Shown: positions 1 to 8,274, counted from the first letter of the stretch. The stretch is DNA of 64,000 nucleotides from JAHEGP01 sp963751595 (GCA_963751595.1 CAVVVC010000001.1:744001-808000), one strand, 5' to 3'. Notes: a model not told the origin generated them from the sequence alone. Numbers and translations: made by a program.

Positions 1-253
1 ACCGTTCTTCGTCCGGACCAGAACCCGGCGGAAACCAGAGCGCCACGCCTTCAAAGTTATCCGTCACATAGGCCGTGCCATTCGCTATGGCTCCGCCTCC
101 AAACGCATCGAATGCCTGAGTACAATTCAGGTAGTCGCCAGCTTCCGGCCAAAAAAAGCGCACAAACGGGTCCATGGAAAAACCCAGCAAAACCGTTGCT
201 AAAAGTTGCTGTTTATCGGTGTCCTCGGCGGAGCGTATTTGTGGAATATCCAT
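1..253 (-). CDS. GNAT family N-acetyltransferase (partial, N-terminal part)
   Basis: The first 84 residues of a minus-strand gene are visible, starting with ATG at 253 behind a GGGA-type ribosome site; the rest lies beyond position 1. The piece starts MDIPQIRSAED and ends in the block EGVALWFPPG, which is characteristic of GNAT acetyltransferases, enzymes that move an acetyl group from acetyl-CoA to an amine. The acetyl-CoA binding loop is outside the window, so the substrate cannot be guessed. It is divergent from the acyl-CoA dehydrogenase that begins at 667. Confidence 0.6.
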   Translation of the reverse strand, partial: MDIPQIRSAEDTDKQQLLATVLLGFSMDPFVRFFWPEAGDYLNCTQAFDAFGGGAIANGTAYVTDNFEGVALWFPPGSGPDEER

Positions 254-666
254 TATTAGTCCCTTTGTTCTTTGTTCTTTGTCCAAGTCCAGGACTCAGC
301 GGCGATCTAGAAATGCGCTGGGAATTCGCAAACCCGCGGTTCCCGCCGTCTGAATACGGGTTCAAACTAACGCCCTGTTTTATGTCAAACGACGCGGGCG
401 AAGTTCAACTCGCTTTCCTTTCGTGGGGGTGCAATGGTCCAGAGATTGGGCGTAAAACAGCGCACCCAGAATAAGTGGCATGGTGATAAAAATCCAGCGT
501 CGGGGTGGCGTCATCGGCGGGCCTTTCGGGTCGACACAAGCCTCGGCAAAAGGGACAATGGCGAGCTTTATGCTTGCCGGCAGGAGCGGACCCGATTTCA
601 GCGTGATTGTTATCTGGCCCGGGTCCTTCCAATTGTTTGGCAACCCCCCGACCACGAGGAAAGAGC
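254..666. other. Intergenic region of about 410 bp
   Basis: This gap between two divergent genes should hold both promoters. I see a short direct repeat of TTTGTTC near 265-282 but no convincing paired -35/-10 boxes. A Shine-Dalgarno stretch (ACGAGGAAAGAG) sits just before the start at 667. A possible minus-strand micro-ORF at 380-514 is listed separately; otherwise I see nothing in it. Confidence 0.5.
380..514 (-). CDS. Possible 44-residue membrane peptide
   Basis: A minus-strand open frame lies in a stretch with no other gene, so it is not the shadow of a real coding region. From the ATG at 514 it gives 44 residues, starting MTPPRRWIF, then a hydrophobic run of about 15 residues that could be one membrane segment, then a charged tail. 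The ribosome site is weak (AAAGG, rather far). The frame stays open upstream to 655, which would add 47 residues. I do not recognise it and no function is proposed; it may be chance. Confidence 0.2.
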   Translation of the reverse strand: MTPPRRWIFITMPLILGALFYAQSLDHCTPTKGKRVELRPRRLT

Positions 667-1824
667 ATGCAGTTATCGTTGACCGAAGAGCAGGTGATGG
701 TTGAGCAGACCGCGCGCCAGTTCGCTACCGACCGCTTACTTTCCAACGCCGAAGCCCTGGACCGGGGTGAGGGCAGGGAAGCCTTTCTTGCCAATCTCAA
801 GAGCCTGGCTGAACTGGGTTTTATGGGTCTTAACGTGAATGCCGAATACGGTGGCAGCGAGGCCGGGGTTGTCGCCTTCAGCGTTGCCATTACCGAAATC
901 GCCCGGGCCTGCGCGTCAACGGCCGTCACCATGTCGGTTAGCAATATGGTGGCTGAAGTGATCCAGGCGGTGGGCAACGACGATCAGAAGCAGCGCTACA
1001 TTCCCCGGATTTGCGGTGGTGAATATGCCGCCGCGGGCTTTTGTCTCACCGAGTCGGTGGCCGGCTCCGACCCCTCGGCGATGCGGACCCGGGCTGTTCG
1101 CGATGGCGATGACTGGATTTTGAATGGCAGTAAACTTTATATCACCAGTGCCGAGTACGCCGGCGCCTTCGTGGTGTGGGCTGTTACCGACCCGGGTGTC
1201 CCTGCCAGCAAGGGCATTTCCTGTTTCATCGTGGATGCCGATGCCAAGGGGCTCAGTGTGGGACCGGCGGAACACAAAATGGGTCAGTCCGGCTCGTCCA
1301 CCAATAGCGTTTATTTCGACAACTGTCGCGTCCCCGGTTCTGCCCTGCTGGGCACCCCGGGGGACGGATACCGGGTTGCGGTCGGTGAATTGGCGGGGGG
1401 GCGCATCGGCATTGCTTCGTTGGCGCTGGGCATTGGCCTGGCGGCAATGGATCATGCCCGACTTTATCTTGGCGAGCGCGAGCAGTTCGGCCAGAAGCTG
1501 GCCAATTTTCAGGGTCTGCAGTGGATGGTGGCGGATCGTTATACCGAGCTGGAGGCGGCTCGCCTGCTGATCATGCAGGCCGCCTGGAACAAGCAACAGG
1601 GAAAGCCCTTTGGTGCCGCCGCATCGATGGCGAAGCTGTTTGCCAGTGAAAAAGCGAACGATGCCTGCTATAGCGCCCTGCAGATGCTGGGGGGTGCCGG
1701 CTACACCCGGGACTACCCCCTGGAGCGGCTGGCGCGGGATGTGCGCATTACATCCATTTACGAGGGCACCAGCGAGATCCAGCGTCTAATTATCGGCCGG
1801 GAATTACTCAAGGGTGTGTTGTAG
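667..1824 (+). CDS. Acyl-CoA dehydrogenase family protein
   Basis: A 385-residue flavoenzyme of the acyl-CoA dehydrogenase family, which oxidises acyl-CoA to 2-enoyl-CoA and passes electrons to ETF. The fold is complete: helical N-domain, the FAD-binding stretch around FCLTESVAGSD, and the C-terminal catalytic motif YEGTSEIQ with Glu366 as probable base. I chose ATG 667 over an upstream in-frame codon at 607 because it follows GAGGAAAGAG and starts MQLSLTEEQ as in the family. It is convergent with mmsA, only 9 bp away. The neighbours hint at a branched short-chain substrate (an isobutyryl-CoA-type step feeding methylmalonate semialdehyde), but this is inference. Confidence 0.9.
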   Translation: MQLSLTEEQVMVEQTARQFATDRLLSNAEALDRGEGREAFLANLKSLAELGFMGLNVNAEYGGSEAGVVAFSVAITEIARACASTAVTMSVSNMVAEVIQAVGNDDQKQRYIPRICGGEYAAAGFCLTESVAGSDPSAMRTRAVRDGDDWILNGSKLYITSAEYAGAFVVWAVTDPGVPASKGISCFIVDADAKGLSVGPAEHKMGQSGSSTNSVYFDNCRVPGSALLGTPGDGYRVAVGELAGGRIGIASLALGIGLAAMDHARLYLGEREQFGQKLANFQGLQWMVADRYTELEAARLLIMQAAWNKQQGKPFGAAASMAKLFASEKANDACYSALQMLGGAGYTRDYPLERLARDVRITSIYEGTSEIQRLIIGRELLKGVL

Positions 1825-1833
1825 TCATTCTAC

Positions 1834-3345
1834 TTAGCCGTTGCTGGGGAACGAAAACCGGGTCCCCTCGCGCACGCCCGAAGCCGGCCAGCGTTGGGTA
1901 ATGGTTTTGCGCTTGGTATAAAAGCGCACCCCATCGGGGCCGTAGGCGTGGAGGTCTCCAAACAGCGAGCGCTTCCAGCCGCCGAAACTATGGTAGGCCA
2001 CCGGCACCGGCAGGGGCACGTTGATACCCACCATTCCCACCTCGATGCGGTCGCTGAAATAACGCGCGGCCTCACCGTCGCGGGTAAACAGACAGGTGCC
2101 GTTGCCGTATTCGTGGCCATTGACCAGGTCCATAGCCTGTTGCAGGCTGGCAACACGCAGGACACACAGCACCGGGCCGAAGATTTCTTCCCGATAGATG
2201 CGCATCCCGGCGCTGACACGATCGAACAGACAGGCCCCGAGGAAGAACCCCTGTTCATGACCGGCTACCTGCAGCCCGCGGCCGTCGACCACCAGCTCGG
2301 CCCCCTCGGCAATGCCGCTGTCGACGTAGGCGGCGACCTTGTCCCGGTGGGCGCCGGTGATCAACGGACCCATGTCATTGCTGTTGTCGCTGCCGGGACC
2401 GACTTTCATCATTTGCATTTCCGCCTTAATGCCGGCGACCATCGTGTTCGCCGTTTCTTCGCCCACGGCAACGACCACGGAAATCGCCATACAGCGCTCG
2501 CCGCAGGATCCGTAGGCGGCGCCCATCAGGGCTTCCACAGCGCCGGGGATATCGGCATCCGGCATGACAATGGCATGGTTCTTGGCACCTCCCAGCGCCT
2601 GCACTCGCTTGCCGTGGGCACTGCCTGTGGCATAGATATGCTCGGCAACGGGGGTTGAGCCGACAAAGCTGATAGCCTTGACGCGGGGATCGGTCAGCAG
2701 GGTGTCCACCGCCTCTTTGTCACCGTTCACTACATTGAGCACCCCCGGGGGTAAGCCGGCACGCTGCGCCAGCTCGGCGATCAGCAGGGCGGAACTGGGG
2801 TCGCGCTCCGACGGTTTGAGAATAAAGCAATTGCCGCAGACCACGGCCAGGGGCCACATCCACAGGGGCACCATCGCGGGGAAGTTGAACGGCGTGATCC
2901 CGGCCACCACTCCCAGCGGCTGGAATTCGCTCCAGCTATCGATACCGGGACCGACATTAACGTTGTGCTCGCCCTTGAGTAGCTGGGGTGCGCCACAGGC
3001 GAATTCCACGTTTTCGATGCCCCGCTGCAGCTCCCCCATGGCATCGTTCAATACCTTGCCATGCTCGGCGCTGATCAGCGCGCAGATAGCGTCGGCATGG
3101 TCCTCGAGGAGTTGCTTGAAGCGAAACATGACCCGGGCCCGCTTGATCGCCGGCGTATTGCGCCACGCGGGCCAGGCGCGCTCTGCACTGGCGATGGCAC
3201 TCTCGACGGTGGCATTGTTGGCCAGCGCAACGTGGCGACTGACCTCGCCCGTTGCGGGGTCGAAAACCGGCTGGGTGCGGCCAATATCAGTGACAGTTTC
3301 GCCACCGATAAGATGGCCGACGACGGTTTGGGGTGTACTTGTCAT
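1834..3345 (-). CDS. mmsA: CoA-acylating methylmalonate/malonate-semialdehyde dehydrogenase
   Basis: A 503-residue aldehyde dehydrogenase of the CoA-acylating MmsA group, which converts (methyl)malonate semialdehyde, NAD and CoA to propionyl- or acetyl-CoA, CO2 and NADH. Visible marks are the TPFNFPAMVPLWM block near residue 151, FVGSTPV near 228, and the catalytic cysteine at 285 in GERCMA, typical of MmsA rather than ordinary ALDH. It lies 51 bp downstream of the omega-amino acid aminotransferase on the same strand, so the two are probably co-transcribed. In P. aeruginosa the equivalent pair (bauA with bauC/mmsA) degrades beta-alanine; a role in valine breakdown is also possible. Confidence 0.93.
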   Translation of the reverse strand: MTSTPQTVVGHLIGGETVTDIGRTQPVFDPATGEVSRHVALANNATVESAIASAERAWPAWRNTPAIKRARVMFRFKQLLEDHADAICALISAEHGKVLNDAMGELQRGIENVEFACGAPQLLKGEHNVNVGPGIDSWSEFQPLGVVAGITPFNFPAMVPLWMWPLAVVCGNCFILKPSERDPSSALLIAELAQRAGLPPGVLNVVNGDKEAVDTLLTDPRVKAISFVGSTPVAEHIYATGSAHGKRVQALGGAKNHAIVMPDADIPGAVEALMGAAYGSCGERCMAISVVVAVGEETANTMVAGIKAEMQMMKVGPGSDNSNDMGPLITGAHRDKVAAYVDSGIAEGAELVVDGRGLQVAGHEQGFFLGACLFDRVSAGMRIYREEIFGPVLCVLRVASLQQAMDLVNGHEYGNGTCLFTRDGEAARYFSDRIEVGMVGINVPLPVPVAYHSFGGWKRSLFGDLHAYGPDGVRFYTKRKTITQRWPASGVREGTRFSFPSNG

Positions 3346-3396
3346 GGGAAGTTCCTGCCTGTAGTCAGATCGAGCCGGGTGCGCCGGCAGCGGTGT

Positions 3397-4734
3397 TTAA
3401 TCCAGCTCATCAATTGCCTCGCCCAGTGCATTGACCAGGGCGTCGATTTCCTCCCGGGTGGCGATAAACGGTGGTGCCAGTTGCAGGGTGTCACCACCGT
3501 AGCGTACGTAAAACCCCTTCTGCCAGCACTTCATGGCAACTTCAAACGGTCGGCGCGCGGGCTCGCCGGGGTAGGGCTCAAGGGTGAAACCGGCGGCCAG
3601 GCCGTAGTTGCGGATGTCGGTGATATAGCGGCTGCCCCGCAGGCCGTGGACCGCATCCTCGAAGTAGGGCGCCAGTTGCTGGACCCGCTCGATCATGCTC
3701 TCTTTCTCCAGTACGTCCAGTGCCGCCAGCGCTGCGGCACAGGCGACGGGGTGTGCGGAATAGGTATAGCCGTGGGGAAACTCAACCATGTATTCGGGGG
3801 CATCACAGGCCATGAAGGTGTGGTAAATCTCGCGGCTGGCGATCACCGCACCCATCGGTTGGGTGCCGTTGGTCATCTGCTTGGCCACGTTCATGATGTC
3901 GGGGGTGACCCCGAATTTCTCGGCAGCGGTCATCGCCCCGGCCCGGCCGAAACCGGTAATCACCTCGTCGAAGATCAGCAGTATGCGGTGCTTGTCGCAA
4001 ATCCGGCGCAGGCGCTGTAAATAACCCTCGGGGGGAATGATGACACCGGCAGAGCCACAAAACGGTTCGACGATAACCGCGGCGATATTGGAGGCGTCGT
4101 GCAGTGCCACCAGTTCTTCCAGTTCATCGGCAAGGGACGCACCGTGGGCCGGCATACCACGGCTGAAGGCGTTTTCCTTTAACAGCGTGTGGGGCAGGTG
4201 GTCAGCTTCCACGGCCTGGCCGAAGAGTTTGCGGTTGGCGCCGATGCCCCCCACACTGATGCCGCCGAAGTTAACCCCGTGATATCCCTTGGCACGCCCG
4301 ATCAGGCGGGTTTTCTCCGGCTGGCCCTTCAGTCGCCAGTAGGCACGAGCCATTTTCAAAGAGGTGTCGGCAGACTCGGAGCCTGAGTTGGTGAAGAACA
4401 CATAGTCCAGCCCGGTAGGGGTCAGACCGCGCAGACGCTCCGCCAGTTTGAATGCGCCGGGGTGGCCGAACTGGAAGGCGGGCGCATAATCGAGGGTTGC
4501 CATTTGCCGGGCAACGGCGTCGACGATCTCCTGGCGGCCGTGCCCCAGGCCACAGGTCCAGAGGCCGGAGAGCCCATCGAATATTCGGCGACCATCGGCA
4601 TCGATGTACCAGGCATCTTTGCCTGCGACGATGATCCGGGGATCCTGCTTGAATTGGCGGTTGCCACTGAAAGCCATCCAGTGCGCGTCGAGTTGGGCGG
4701 CGGTAAGCACGCCCGGCTGTTGCATAGCAGTCAT
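3397..4734 (-). CDS. bauA: Beta-alanine (omega-amino acid):pyruvate aminotransferase
   Basis: A class III PLP-dependent aminotransferase of 445 residues. Sequence similarity recalled from Pseudomonas omega-amino acid:pyruvate transaminases is high throughout (QLDAHWMAFSGNRQF near the start, DGLSGLWTCG, YHGVNFGG, FDEVITGFGR). The PLP lysine is Lys285 in MNVAKQMTNG. It should move the amino group of beta-alanine to pyruvate, giving malonate semialdehyde for the next gene, mmsA. I prefer ATG 4734 over GTG 4743 because GAGG then sits 8 bp upstream. The divergent LysR gene at 5178 is placed like bauR in P. aeruginosa, which suggests induction by beta-alanine. Confidence 0.9.
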   Translation of the reverse strand: MTAMQQPGVLTAAQLDAHWMAFSGNRQFKQDPRIIVAGKDAWYIDADGRRIFDGLSGLWTCGLGHGRQEIVDAVARQMATLDYAPAFQFGHPGAFKLAERLRGLTPTGLDYVFFTNSGSESADTSLKMARAYWRLKGQPEKTRLIGRAKGYHGVNFGGISVGGIGANRKLFGQAVEADHLPHTLLKENAFSRGMPAHGASLADELEELVALHDASNIAAVIVEPFCGSAGVIIPPEGYLQRLRRICDKHRILLIFDEVITGFGRAGAMTAAEKFGVTPDIMNVAKQMTNGTQPMGAVIASREIYHTFMACDAPEYMVEFPHGYTYSAHPVACAAALAALDVLEKESMIERVQQLAPYFEDAVHGLRGSRYITDIRNYGLAAGFTLEPYPGEPARRPFEVAMKCWQKGFYVRYGGDTLQLAPPFIATREEIDALVNALGEAIDELD

Positions 4735-4867
4735 GGGGGACACCTCGAGCCAGTGCTTTGATAAGGGATATTCTAGCGCTGGCTTTTAGTTGTATAAACT
4801 GTTATCTATCGCTCTTAACGTTCAATAATATGAAACATACTGGCCGACATTCAGGGCAGTAGTTCTG

Positions 4868-4908
4868 GCGCTAAAGGGCGCTAAAGGGCGCTAAAGGGCG
4901 CTAAAGGG
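4868..4908. repeat. Tandem 10-bp repeat, four units of GCGCTAAAGG
   Basis: Four perfect head-to-tail copies of GCGCTAAAGG lie in the bauA-LysR intergenic region. The same unit resumes once at about 5086 after a 170-bp inverted-repeat element and then drifts into a 9-bp repeat. The left and right arrays therefore look like one array split by the element. Confidence 0.9.
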
Positions 4909-5077
4909 AATGGCACTTACTTGAGGAGAAATGCATGGGATTTTCAAAGCGCCGCTCCGGGCATCTACCCCGTCAGGACACGCCGTATACCCGTCCCTGG
5001 GGGCTCTGCGCCGACATCCCTGTCGGCGAAGGTCCTGCCGAGGTAGACACCCGAATCGGCTTAAGCAAGTGCCATTC
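4908..5077. repeat. 170-bp inverted-repeat (MITE-like) intergenic element
   Basis: The ends are 15-bp inverted repeats matching at 14 positions: GAATGGCACTTACTT at 4908-4922 and AAGCAAGTGCCATTC at 5063-5077. Inside is a 7-bp-stem hairpin GCCGACA/TGTCGGC near 5011-5028. TAAAGG repeats flank it on both sides. The internal text (GACACGCCG, CCCTGGGGGCTCTGCG) resembles dispersed intergenic repeats I associate with marine gammaproteobacteria, but I cannot confirm that here. A 49-codon frame at 4935-5084 with GAGGAGA upstream runs through it; I treat that as part of the element, not as a gene. Confidence 0.6.
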
Positions 5078-5090
5078 GGGCTAAAGGCGC

Positions 5091-5172
5091 TAAAGGGGTT
5101 AAAGGGGTCAAAGAGGTTAAAGAGGTTAAAGAGGTTAAAGAGGTTAAAGAGGTTAAAGAGGTTAAAGAGGTT
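5091..5172. repeat. Tandem 9-bp repeat (AAAGAGGTT) forming the leader of the LysR gene
   Basis: Nine consecutive 9-bp units: one AAAGGGGTT, one AAAGGGGTC, then seven perfect AAAGAGGTT. The array ends 5 bp before the ATG at 5178. Every unit contains an AGAGG or GGGG purine stretch resembling a Shine-Dalgarno sequence, and the last one is at usable distance from the start codon. Arrays like this gain and lose units by slippage, but because the unit is 9 bp and lies before the start codon, changes would alter leader length and not reading frame. Confidence 0.92.
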
Positions 5173-5177
5173 GAAGC

Positions 5178-6095
5178 ATGAAGACACGGGCGGTGCTGGG
5201 ACAGTTGGCCGATGTGGATATTCGCCTGCTACGCATTTTCAAGGTAGTGGCGGAGGCGGGGGGCATTTCGGCAGCGGAGCTGGAACTGAATATCGGCCGT
5301 TCGACCATCAGCCGTCACCTGAAAGACCTGGAAGCCCGGCTGGGCGTGGTGCTGTGCCGCCGGGGCCGCGGAGGCTTTGCGCTGACGGTGGAGGGACAGG
5401 CGGTGTACTCGGCGACCCTTCGCCTGCTGGCGGCGCTGGATGGCTTTCGCGCCGAGGTCAACGATTTGCACGAGCGCATGACAGGCAAGCTGGTGCTGGC
5501 GCTGTTCGATAAAACTGCGACCAACCCCCACTGCAGGATTTTCGAGGCCATTCGACGCTTTGACCGGCTGGCGCCGGAAGTGCGCATCGAGTTGTTTGTG
5601 GAGCCGCTGAACAGTATCGAAAAAGGCGTGATGGAGGGCACCTACCACATTGGTATCATCCCCCAGCACCGCTCCTCAGCCAGCCTGACCTACCATTACC
5701 TGTTCGACGAGCCCATGCAGCTTTACTGCGGTGTGGATCATCCTCTGTATGCCCGGGCTGACGAGGGGATCGAGCGGGACGATCTACTGGCGGCGAACTA
5801 TGCCGGCCTGGGCTATCACTCGCCGAATATGGAGCAGGGCAGGCAACTGGGGCTAATCCGCAGAGCAACGGCGTACGACCAGGAGGGCATCGCCACCCTG
5901 CTGTTATCCGGCTGTTACATCGGTTATCTCCCGGACCACTACGCCGAGGGCTTCGTGCAAAGAGGCCTGTTGCGGGCAATTGGCGGCGACGGCTTCGGTT
6001 ACTGCTGCGATTTTTCGGCGATCGTTCGCACTTCACCCCAGCCAGGGCGAATAGTAGCAACGTTTATTGAGGAGCTCTTGGCAGTGCATCGCTAA
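5178..6095 (+). CDS. LysR-family transcriptional regulator (BauR-like by position)
   Basis: A 305-residue LysR regulator. The N-terminal winged helix-turn-helix covers residues 10-70 (AAELELNIGRSTISRHLKDLEARLGV), followed by a substrate-binding domain of two Rossmann-like lobes that would sense a small effector. It is transcribed away from the aminotransferase-mmsA operon, the arrangement of bauR beside bauA in P. aeruginosa, so it probably activates that operon in response to beta-alanine or a related amine. The start is fixed by the last AGAGGTT unit of a tandem repeat array immediately upstream, an unusual translation leader. Assignment to LysR is firm; the specific target is inference. 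Confidence 0.88.
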   Translation: MKTRAVLGQLADVDIRLLRIFKVVAEAGGISAAELELNIGRSTISRHLKDLEARLGVVLCRRGRGGFALTVEGQAVYSATLRLLAALDGFRAEVNDLHERMTGKLVLALFDKTATNPHCRIFEAIRRFDRLAPEVRIELFVEPLNSIEKGVMEGTYHIGIIPQHRSSASLTYHYLFDEPMQLYCGVDHPLYARADEGIERDDLLAANYAGLGYHSPNMEQGRQLGLIRRATAYDQEGIATLLLSGCYIGYLPDHYAEGFVQRGLLRAIGGDGFGYCCDFSAIVRTSPQPGRIVATFIEELLAVHR

Positions 6096-6127
6096 AATTG
6101 CTGTGGCCTGCCAAGGCCGGCCGGGGT

Positions 6128-6452
6128 TCAGCAGCCTGCTCTCCTGCCCGCTACAGCGAGCCCTTTGCTTTTGCCCCACTCGAAACAGAGGCGCAAGCCC
6201 TCTTGCAGGTCGACCTTCGGCTGCCAGCCCAGTAATTCATTCGCTTTCTCGATGCTGTAGCCCCCGTGACGGTCGAGCATGTCGACGCTGGCCGCACCCG
6301 GCTCGGAATGCTTGCCCCGCGGACGAGTGGCCCGCGACCACGCCGCGGTCGGCATCGGCCTTGAAGCCTAGGCCGCAAATCCCGGCGCCGAGTTCGCGCT
6401 GGCATTCCCCCAGCTTACCCCCGATAAACCCGTTGGCGCCGGTAATGAGCAT
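6128..6452 (-). pseudogene. Remnant of an NAD-dependent sugar epimerase/dehydratase
   Basis: Two fragments of one enzyme are fused in different frames. The first, from ATG 6452, has the Rossmann start MLITGANGFIGGKL of NAD-dependent epimerases and continues for about 35 plausible residues. The second, in another frame and ending at 6128, is a typical C-terminus (GYSIEKANELLGWQPKVDL, then LCFEWGKSKGL). The roughly 200 residues that should lie between them, including the catalytic Tyr-x3-Lys, are gone. So this gene has a large internal deletion and a frameshift and cannot make an active enzyme. Confidence 0.75.
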
Positions 6453-6763
6453 CTTTTTATTGTCTTTCTGCTTTTGAAACCATAACGCTTTGCCACCCGG
6501 CGGGATAGCTTTTCCAATGAGTGGACCCACCGATTTACAGAACCCCTCCGGTTAAAGAAACTGCCAGGTTAATAAAGCTTGACGATCCGACTTGCCCAGG
6601 ACGACCCGATTGTGGTCTATTGTCGCTGGCGCCTGGCGGGTTCCGGGCCTTGCCTGTGACGGCAAGTGCTTTAGAGTACTGCCGTGGGTGCGCAGCCGGG
6701 CAGGGCGGTCCCGATGCACCGGCTCGCACCGCTGCTTGACAACAATTCATGCTGGAGACTTCC
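6453..6763. other. Intergenic region, no gene seen
   Basis: About 310 bp between the epimerase remnant and the glutathione transferase. Open frames here lack any family resemblance. I see no clear promoter or terminator; only the ribosome site TGGAG at 6752-6756 is interpretable. Confidence 0.4.
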
Positions 6764-7447
6764 GTGATCGATCTGTATACCGCCCCAACGCCCAACGGCC
6801 ATAAAGCGTCCTGTACCCTGGAAGAGCTGGGCCTGAGCTACGACACCCATGTGGTCGATCTGGCTTCCGGGGATCAGCACACCCCCGAGTTCCGGGCCCT
6901 GAACCCCAACGGACGTATTCCGGTCATCGTCGACCGCGACGAAGACAACCTGGCCATCTTCGAAAGCGGCGCGATCATGCTCTACCTGGCGGAGAAAACC
7001 GGCAAACTGCTGCCGACGGATACCCGGGGGCGGTCACGAGTGGTGCAGTGGCTGATGTTCCAGATGGGGAGCGTCGGCCCGATGATGGGACAGGCCAACG
7101 TTTTCTATCGCTATTTCCCGGAGAAGATCCAGCCGGTTATCGACCGCTACCAGCACGAGGTGCGGCGTCTGTTCGAGGTGCTGGACACCCGGCTGGGTGA
7201 GAGTGAATGGCTGGCGGATGACTATTCCATTGCAGACATCGCCAACTGGTGCTGGGTGCGCACCTACAAGTGGTCCGGGGTTTCCCGGGAGGGGTTGGAA
7301 AACCTCGATCGCTGGCTGGGCGTTCTCAAGCAAAAGCCGGGGTTGCAGCGGGGTGTCCAGGTGCCCTTTGCCGTTGAAAACATCATCGAGAATGAGAAAG
7401 CCTCGGCGGAATTTGCCGAGCGGGCACAGAAAACGCTGCAGCGCTGA
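6764..7447 (+). CDS. Glutathione S-transferase, YfcG/Nu-class-like
   Basis: A 227-residue glutathione transferase. The thioredoxin-like N-domain begins VIDLYTAPTPNGHKAS, very close to E. coli YfcG, followed by the glutathione-binding FESGAIMLYLAEKTG, and then an all-helical C-domain (YSIADIANWCWV). YfcG-type enzymes use glutathione in disulfide-bond reductase or peroxide reactions in the cytoplasm. I prefer GTG 6764, which has GGAG six bases upstream and matches the YfcG N-terminus, over ATG 6749, which adds five residues. It precedes an SDR gene by about 60 bp on the same strand. Confidence 0.9.
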   Translation: MIDLYTAPTPNGHKASCTLEELGLSYDTHVVDLASGDQHTPEFRALNPNGRIPVIVDRDEDNLAIFESGAIMLYLAEKTGKLLPTDTRGRSRVVQWLMFQMGSVGPMMGQANVFYRYFPEKIQPVIDRYQHEVRRLFEVLDTRLGESEWLADDYSIADIANWCWVRTYKWSGVSREGLENLDRWLGVLKQKPGLQRGVQVPFAVENIIENEKASAEFAERAQKTLQR

Positions 7448-7509
7448 TCCGGTAGACGGGCGCGCCTGTCTTACCGAATACAACCACCGGACAATTCAAA
7501 GGAGCCGTC

Positions 7510-8274
7510 ATGAGCACACAGTTATTCGACTTGAGCGGCAAGGTCGCTCTGGTTACCGGTGCCAGTCGCGGTATTGGTGAGGCGATTGCCAAGCTACTGG
7601 CACAGCAGGGCGCCCACGTGGTGGTGTCCAGCCGCAAGCTCGATGCATGTCAGGCGGTTGCCGACAGTATCCTCGCATCCGGCGGCAGCGCCGAGGCCTT
7701 TGCCTGCCATGTTGGCAGTATGGATGATATTCGCGCGATCTTTGCCCAGCTGGAATCCAGTCACGGCAAGCTCGACATTCTGGTCAACAATGCCGCGACC
7801 AATCCCTACTTCGGCGACATTCTTGATACCGACCTCGCGGCCTACAACAAAACCGTCGACGTCAACGTTCGCGGCTACTTTTTCATGTCGATCGAGGGTG
7901 CCCGCCTGATGCGGAAAAATGGGGGCGGAAGCATCGTCAATACGGCATCGGTGAATGCCCTGCGACCGGCGATGTGGCAGGGTATCTATTCGATCACCAA
8001 GGCTGCGGTGGTCAATATGACCCAGGCCTTTGCCAAGGAGTGCGCCCCCCACGGCATCCGGGTGAACGCCCTGCTGCCGGGCCTGACGAAGACCCGGTTT
8101 GCCGGGGCGCTGTTCAGTCAGGAGGAGATCTATAACGAGGCTATGAAGAACATCCCCATGGGGCGCCACGCCGAGCCGGAGGAAATGGCGGGAACGGTGC
8201 TGTATCTGGTCTCTCCTGCCGCCAGTTACACGACCGGCGCCTGCATCGTCGTCGATGGGGGAATGACGCTGTAA
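7510..8274 (+). CDS. Short-chain dehydrogenase/reductase (SDR)
   Basis: A classical SDR of 254 residues, the usual length. The NAD(P)-binding motif TGASRGIG is at residues 16-23, NNAAT near 93-97, and the catalytic Ser147, Tyr160 and Lys164 are present (YSITK). The C-terminus VDGGMTL is typical. It oxidises an alcohol or reduces a carbonyl; its placement between a GST and an acyl-CoA dehydrogenase suggests fatty or carboxylic acid metabolism, but the substrate cannot be read from sequence. AGGAG lies just upstream of the ATG. Confidence 0.9.
   Translation: MSTQLFDLSGKVALVTGASRGIGEAIAKLLAQQGAHVVVSSRKLDACQAVADSILASGGSAEAFACHVGSMDDIRAIFAQLESSHGKLDILVNNAATNPYFGDILDTDLAAYNKTVDVNVRGYFFMSIEGARLMRKNGGGSIVNTASVNALRPAMWQGIYSITKAAVVNMTQAFAKECAPHGIRVNALLPGLTKTRFAGALFSQEEIYNEAMKNIPMGRHAEPEEMAGTVLYLVSPAASYTTGACIVVDGGMTL

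Noticed and set aside
5091..5172. CRISPR-like array
   Set aside because: The 9-bp units are head to tail with no spacers; it is a simple tandem repeat.
4931..5512. Plus-strand frame with a (Lys-Arg-Leu)n stretch and minus-strand frame with (Asn-Leu-Phe)n
   Set aside because: Both are translations of the 9-bp tandem repeat; the plus frame overlaps the LysR gene out of frame and neither resembles a protein family.
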